Origin: Beroe forskalii
Taxonomy: Eukaryota; Ctenophora; Nuda; Beroida; Beroidae
Direction of reading: 5' to 3'
Assembly: GCA_011033025.1 (NCBI GenBank)
Contig: WFMF01000204.1
Span: forward strand, 1 to 64,000
DNA: 64,000 nt
Part shown: in pieces, positions 59,040 to 64,000 of the stretch
How positions within the stretch are numbered: position 1 is the first letter of the stretch
Layout: each line of letters begins with the position of its first letter
The notes under the pieces: generated by a model
What the model was told of the DNA's origin: nothing
Databases searched by the model: none
What the model saw: only the letters and a program-made list of their open reading frames with translations
Made by a program: the position numbers and the translations under genes

Positions 59040-59165
59040 GCACAATACCCGCAAAAGGCAATGGTTACCCACCTCCAAGCAGCAACTCCTGACTCATATG
59101 GAGCTGTGAACGAGAAGATGGAATACATGGAAATAACCGATCCAAACTGTGATAGCTGCTAAACC
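59040..59165 (+). mobile_element. LINE 3' tail, third copy
   Basis: AAAGGCAATGGTTACCCACC, then GAGCTGTGAACGAGAAGATG encoding NEKMEYMEITDPNCDSC and a stop, as at 3570 and 48600. Confidence 0.65.
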
Positions 59166-59179
59166 CTTCACAACGTAAG

Positions 59180-59302
59180 TTTGTATGTATGCACGGTACG
59201 ATAACCAGTAGATTTTCGGTTGTATAATTTGGGGGCTTTTAGAAAAGCCGTTTAAGGTGCCTTACTGAGGGTAAGACTACTCTCATACCCTCACTTGGAG
59301 GG
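59180..59302 (-). repeat. Duplicated H2B 3' flank without H2B
   Basis: Matches 48676-48798, including the stem-loop and the last few bases of the H2B coding region, then switches to unrelated sequence. Confidence 0.9.
59234..59249 (-). terminator. Orphan histone stem-loop
   Basis: Minus strand GGCTTTTCTAAAAGCC. Here the loop is consensus, unlike the H2B gene's own copy at 48730, so this may preserve the older form. Confidence 0.85.
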
Positions 59303-62121
59303 CGCCGCGCGCTGACCGAGGTTACATCGACTGAAGAATCGAGCGCTATGGTCGGCCGACCAATGCAGCGCAGGAAGTATGTGCCTCACTTTTCGAGTTC
59401 CGCTCGCGATTTCACCGTGTATTTGTTTGACACGTTTATGCTTGTGAACCTTTTCCCGAGTAAAGACTGCTTCAATTCTCACACTGGCTTGGTAAGGGGT
59501 GGTCGCTCGCGGTTGGTTAGGGGTGGAGCCAGTAGTGAGAAGGTGAGCTTTGTCTGAACTCACACAAGCATACAACGTAACTGTGCTATCTGCTATGTTC
59601 ACATTTTATGAACATATTTGTGTTGATCAACCAATTTCTTTGCTGATCAACTGATTTATTAGAGTCGAAGCTCTAAAGCACAGTTTGTTCTAATGACATT
59701 ACCAAGTTCCCTAACATTTTACTCCGTAGTTATGAACTTTGATCCACTGTTACTGGACCTGGGGGAAGCTCAGGTACCAGACCCTGAACATGTACCTCCT
59801 CCTCCTCCTCCACCCCCTCCCCCTACCCAGACACAGGATCAGGGTGATGCGGAGATGTTGAACTGTTTCAGTCCTCTCGTGGAGAAGCCAGCCCCACCTT
59901 TGCCAGCAGGCTTCAACAGCTTTATGGAGACGTTTATGCCGAAAGCTTCCTTTGATCAGTTATTCGAGGAGGCAGGACTACCCGACGCCAGACTCTCGCC
60001 ACCTACTGTGCCACTAGCTTTGGGTTTTAAGCACCCAACAGGGTTCAGAGGAGAGATGTATGGACTGGTCCAGAGTGCTCAGGCCAGAATGATGCGAGGG
60101 TTGGAGCCGTTGTTTTCTCTCAACCACAACATCAGATCCCACGAGGAGTCCAACCTGATCAAGCTGGTTGCCATTGCTTGTGGGCAATCCATTGCCCAAC
60201 TTTCCCACATACGGAGAGTCCTGACCCTGGAGGAAACCTGGGGAGCTGGAGCAACGGAGAAGCGAAGACTCATCCTGAAGTCCTGTTATGACAAGAAACT
60301 GTTCAAAGCGGAGGACAAAGAGCTATTCAACAAGGATTTCGAGGACATCGCTAAGAGTTTTACCCCTGCTTCCAGTACCCCTGCCAAGACTCCAACATTC
60401 GTCCCCAGACCGCCTACACATGCTCCTAGCAGAAGCAGGTTTGTGTGCGGTTCTAATGCTACCATTCGGACCCTATCAGGGCCGAATTTATCTTATCACC
60501 CTTTCAATACGAAAGGAACTTCACTGACAGAATATGAGTTATTAAATACTATTAATTCACGGAAGAGGAAGAGATCTATGGATCCCTCTTCGTCCGGTAA
60601 GCACAAGGCTTCAGAATCAGCAGGGGTTCATACCTTGATCGGAGGATGCCCCAGTGCAGCAGTGTGTCCCGAGAATGAGAGTAACATGACTTCCTCCGGG
60701 AGGGTGTTCTCTACTAGGGACAAGAATGTGACCTCTTTGAGAGGGCGTTCTCAAGCTCCGGGTATCCCTCTCATCCCGGGAGGGTGCCCACCGGCAGGAG
60801 CCCCAGTACACTGTGTTAAGGAACAGCCCTTTCGTGCGGTGGCCCGACACGGGCCGGAACATGAAGGTGTGGAGAGAGCTCACGTCGAACCAGCAGATCC
60901 TGCAGTGGGTCTCAGGGGTGGAACTTCAGTTCCACAAGCTCCCACCGTCACCACCTCAAGAGGTGGTGTACCACATGGACCATTCACAGCAGTTGGTGAT
61001 AGACGGACTGATCTCAGACCTTATCTCCAAGGAAATTGTGGTAGGGTGTTTGGAACCCAGATTCATGGCGGGCTTGTTCTTAAGACCGAAACCAGGAGGG
61101 AGCCACAGACTGATCGTGGATCTGTCTCCCTTGAACGAGTACCTGAAGAAGGAACATTTCAAAATGGAAAGCCTACAGGATGCTCTGGACATGATAGAGG
61201 AGAACGACTGGATGTGCAAAGTCGATCTCAAGAACGCATATTATTCCATCCCTATAAGGCGAGAACATCAGCCTTATCTAGCGTTCATCTGGCAGGGAAG
61301 AACATGGATGTTCACGAGGCTATGCTTTGGCCTCTCCCCTGCCCCAAGGATCTTCACGAAGGTCCTGAAACCAGTGCTCAAGTGGCTGAGGGCCCAAGGA
61401 GCCAAGCTGGTAGCTTATATAGACGATTTCTGGGTTGCACACGCCTGCAAGAGCAAGTGCAGGGAACTGACGCTCAAATTAGTGCAGTTTTTAAACAACC
61501 TGGGCTTCACGGTAAGTGGAGAGAAGAGCATCATGGAGCCAGTACAATGTTTAGTCTTCCTGGGGATGGAGATATCCTCCCGGGACATGACCGTAGCACT
61601 GCCAGAAGAGAAGAAGGAGAAGCTACTCTGCCTCCTCAAGGTGATGTTGAGGAAGAAGTGCACATCACCCCTCAACATGGCCAAGTTAATAGGCTCCTTG
61701 GAGGCGATAAAGCCAGCCTTCAGGATGTGTCCTCTGTACTATCGCACCATACAGAGGTGGCATGTAAACCTCTTAAAGAGGGGAGTAAGCAGCCAGTCGG
61801 CAGCTCTCTTTCGTCTCCACGAGGAACACCTCATGGAGCTGGAGTTTTGGAAGGATCTGATCCCCCGGCTGGAACCCCAGCCGATACTCCAATACCAGGG
61901 CTCAGCAGCCGAGCTACACACAGACGCATCGAACGAAGGCTGGGGAGCAACACTGGGGAGCCAAGTAGCTCACGGCAGATGGGATCATCAGGAGATCTCA
62001 CTCCACATCAATGTGAAGGAGTTGCTAGCAGTCCAAAAGGGACTAACTTCACTGGGATCAGGGTTATCAAACCAATCCCTTGTGATAGGAGCAGACAACA
62101 TGTCTTGTCTGGCGTACATCA
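59303..62121 (+). mobile_element. DIRS-type retroelement fossil
   Basis: Parts in order: a gag-like region with a Pro-rich stretch near its start, overlapping into a reverse transcriptase with YIDDFW active site, then RNase H. Overlapping frames are usual in DIRS elements. Incomplete: recombinase and right terminal repeats are not present, and the element passes straight into the H2A.X block. The coding part that remains is largely open, so it looks young. Left edge taken as the end of the H2B flank; true terminal repeat not identified. Confidence 0.8.
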
Positions 62122-62464
62122 TGTGATCATAACAAAGTTTTCCAATGACGGTAAGTCAGTCTGAGAATCAATATCAGTTATCAGAATAAACATCCTCTTG
62201 CAATCAACACGGAACAAAAACGCACATGGTTTAGCACGACTAAGATTGACCGAACTACTTTGCACTCTGCTCCTTCATAAAATTCATTATTTCGTTTAAG
62301 TTAATAATTGGATTGCTACACAAGGTTTAATATTCCGTTCTTTTTCAAAATTTGCAAACGAGGTGTCGCGAAGCGCCGCCGAGTGAGCTATGTATCCATT
62401 TATATATTATTCTAGCAGGTCCATCATTTACATATTATTCTAGCAGGCCCAACGGGCCTGCTAG
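62122..62464 (+). mobile_element. Helitron-like 3' end, copy in block 2
   Basis: Same 3' hairpin as 56006-56023, ending CTAG at 62461-62464 followed by T. The left part of the element is replaced by the DIRS fossil. Confidence 0.5.
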
Positions 62465-62561
62465 TCCTTATAATAATGAAGTACAATTTTCATTTAAGTT
62501 GCATTAGGGTACCGCGCCCCGCAAATATTCCAATCCAAGACATTCTTCATTGGGTAATAGG

Positions 62562-62576
62562 GGCCCTCAAAAGGCC
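62562..62576 (-). terminator. Histone stem-loop of H2A.X, copy 2
   Basis: Minus strand GGCCTTTTGAGGGCC: stem intact, loop one base short. Together with copy 1, the likely original is a 16-nt consensus hairpin. Confidence 0.7.
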
Positions 62577-62607
62577 ATTTACACGCGGTTTGAACAACCG
62601 TCCTGTC

Positions 62608-63029
<422 letters not shown>

Positions 63030-63289
63030 TTAAACTTTAGTATTTGCCAAATAAAATCGCTAATTCACTCTATTACGGGGCGCGGACCAGCATACCTCGT
63101 GAGAATATACTTTACGGTTTCGACGTGTGTTTATAGATCCACGTGTGTTTATAGGTAATTTTGTCATCTTCATTCCGATGTCATCAATTCTTTAAAAAAT
63201 CCAACAAAAAACTGAGTCGTCATAGTCATGAGGCTGGGCCTTCCCAGCCGCCAGCAAACCCCAAAAACTGAACTGTTCTCTTGAACACA

Positions 63290-63500
63290 TGGCACATGGG
63301 AATACTAGATCAGTGGAACACTGGTCCAATGGAACGCTTGACCAGTGGCACACGGGAACAGTAAATCAGTGGTGCACTGGAGCTCTATATCAGTGGTGTA
63401 CTGGCACTCTAGATCAGTGGTACACTGGAACACCGGATCTGTGGTGCAGTGGAATACTAGATCAGTGCAAAACGGGAATACTGGATCAGTGGTGCACTGA
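63290..63500 (+). repeat. Degenerate 24-25-bp repeats, block 2
   Basis: Same as 56850-57060. Confidence 0.8.
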
Positions 63501-63689
63501 AACCACATCGCCCAGTCAGTTCGTCGGGTGATTAAAAGTTTGCAATGGTGATTTCCTTAAAATCGCACCCACATACGCGTGTTATCATATGATGCTCTTT
63601 AAAATACCTACCTCCTCTTGTACCTCTTGTAGGTTCTTGCTGGAAATCCGAGCTAGACCATCTGGAACTCTATAATAGTGGAAGACGGG

Positions 63690-63953
63690 AACACTGGATC
63701 AGTGGTGCAGTGGAACACTGGATCAGTGGTGCAGTGGAACACTGGATCAGTGGTGCAGTGGAACACTGGATCAGTGGTGCAGTGGAACACTGGATCAGTG
63801 GTGCAGTGGAACACTGGATCAGTGGTGCAGTGGAACACTGGATCAGTGGTGCAGTGGAACACTGGATCAGTGGTGCAGTGGAACACTGGATCAGTGGTGC
63901 AGTGGAACACTGGATCAGTGGTGCAGTGGAACACTGGATCAGTGGTGCAGTGG
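63690..63953 (+). repeat. 24-bp minisatellite, 11 units
   Basis: Same unit as 57250-57561 with two fewer copies; the variant unit of copy 1 is absent. Confidence 0.97.
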
Positions 63954-64000
63954 AACACGTGGGTGCAGTGGTACACTGGGACTTTAGATCAATGTGCAGT

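Overview
This window looks like an animal (metazoan), probably aquatic invertebrate, chromosome segment. It carries replication-dependent histone genes (H1, H2A, H2B, H4 and an H2A.X-type H2A) that are intronless and end in the metazoan histone 3' stem-loop. Around them are CR1/Jockey-like LINEs, Penelope-like elements, Helitron-like termini, DIRS-type fossils and much satellite DNA. The phylum cannot be settled from sequence alone. H4 has Cys73 (seen in sea urchins) and Ile21, and H2A.X ends in SQEF.

Layout. 1-6.3 kb: a frame-broken LINE set among copies of a ~325-bp repeat, then a ~550-bp triplicated unit. 6.3-13.5 kb: AT-rich DNA with no recognisable gene, ending in a CpG- and CACGTG-rich stretch. 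13.5-21.2 kb: three minisatellites (11-bp G-rich, 20-bp, 10-bp GC-rich). 22.8-36.3 kb: a ~3.9-kb inverted duplication around a 5.65-kb spacer. Its right arm ends in an intact H1 gene, and its left arm holds a 5'-truncated H1 pseudogene. Both arms carry the same Penelope-like and Helitron-like sequences. 36.6-43.1 kb: unrecognised GC-rich sequence, a possible Arg/Asp-rich exon, and a 4.2-kb composite bounded by ~43-bp inverted repeats that contains a run of C-GAA-G hairpins, a 143-bp satellite and a perfect 115-bp inverted repeat. 43-48.7 kb: MITE, DIRS fossil, a broken SGNH-hydrolase-like frame followed by two histone-type stem-loops, and LINE fragments.

48.7-53 kb is the working histone cluster: H2B(-)/H2A(+) share a divergent 264-bp promoter, then H4(-), then H1(+). 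55.7-57.6 kb and 62.1-64.0 kb are two copies of one block holding H2A.X. One copy is open but lacks two L1-loop residues; the other has the residues but a one-base frameshift. Between them lie a duplicated H2B 3' flank, a LINE tail and a DIRS-type fossil. No H3 gene was found.

Together the histone genes supply nucleosome core and linker proteins in S phase. Everything else seen is mobile or repetitive DNA, with several patches (start of window, 16.8-17.7 kb, 47.6-48.5 kb) whose inflated homopolymers suggest poor base-level accuracy. Similarities were judged by eye; no database search was run.
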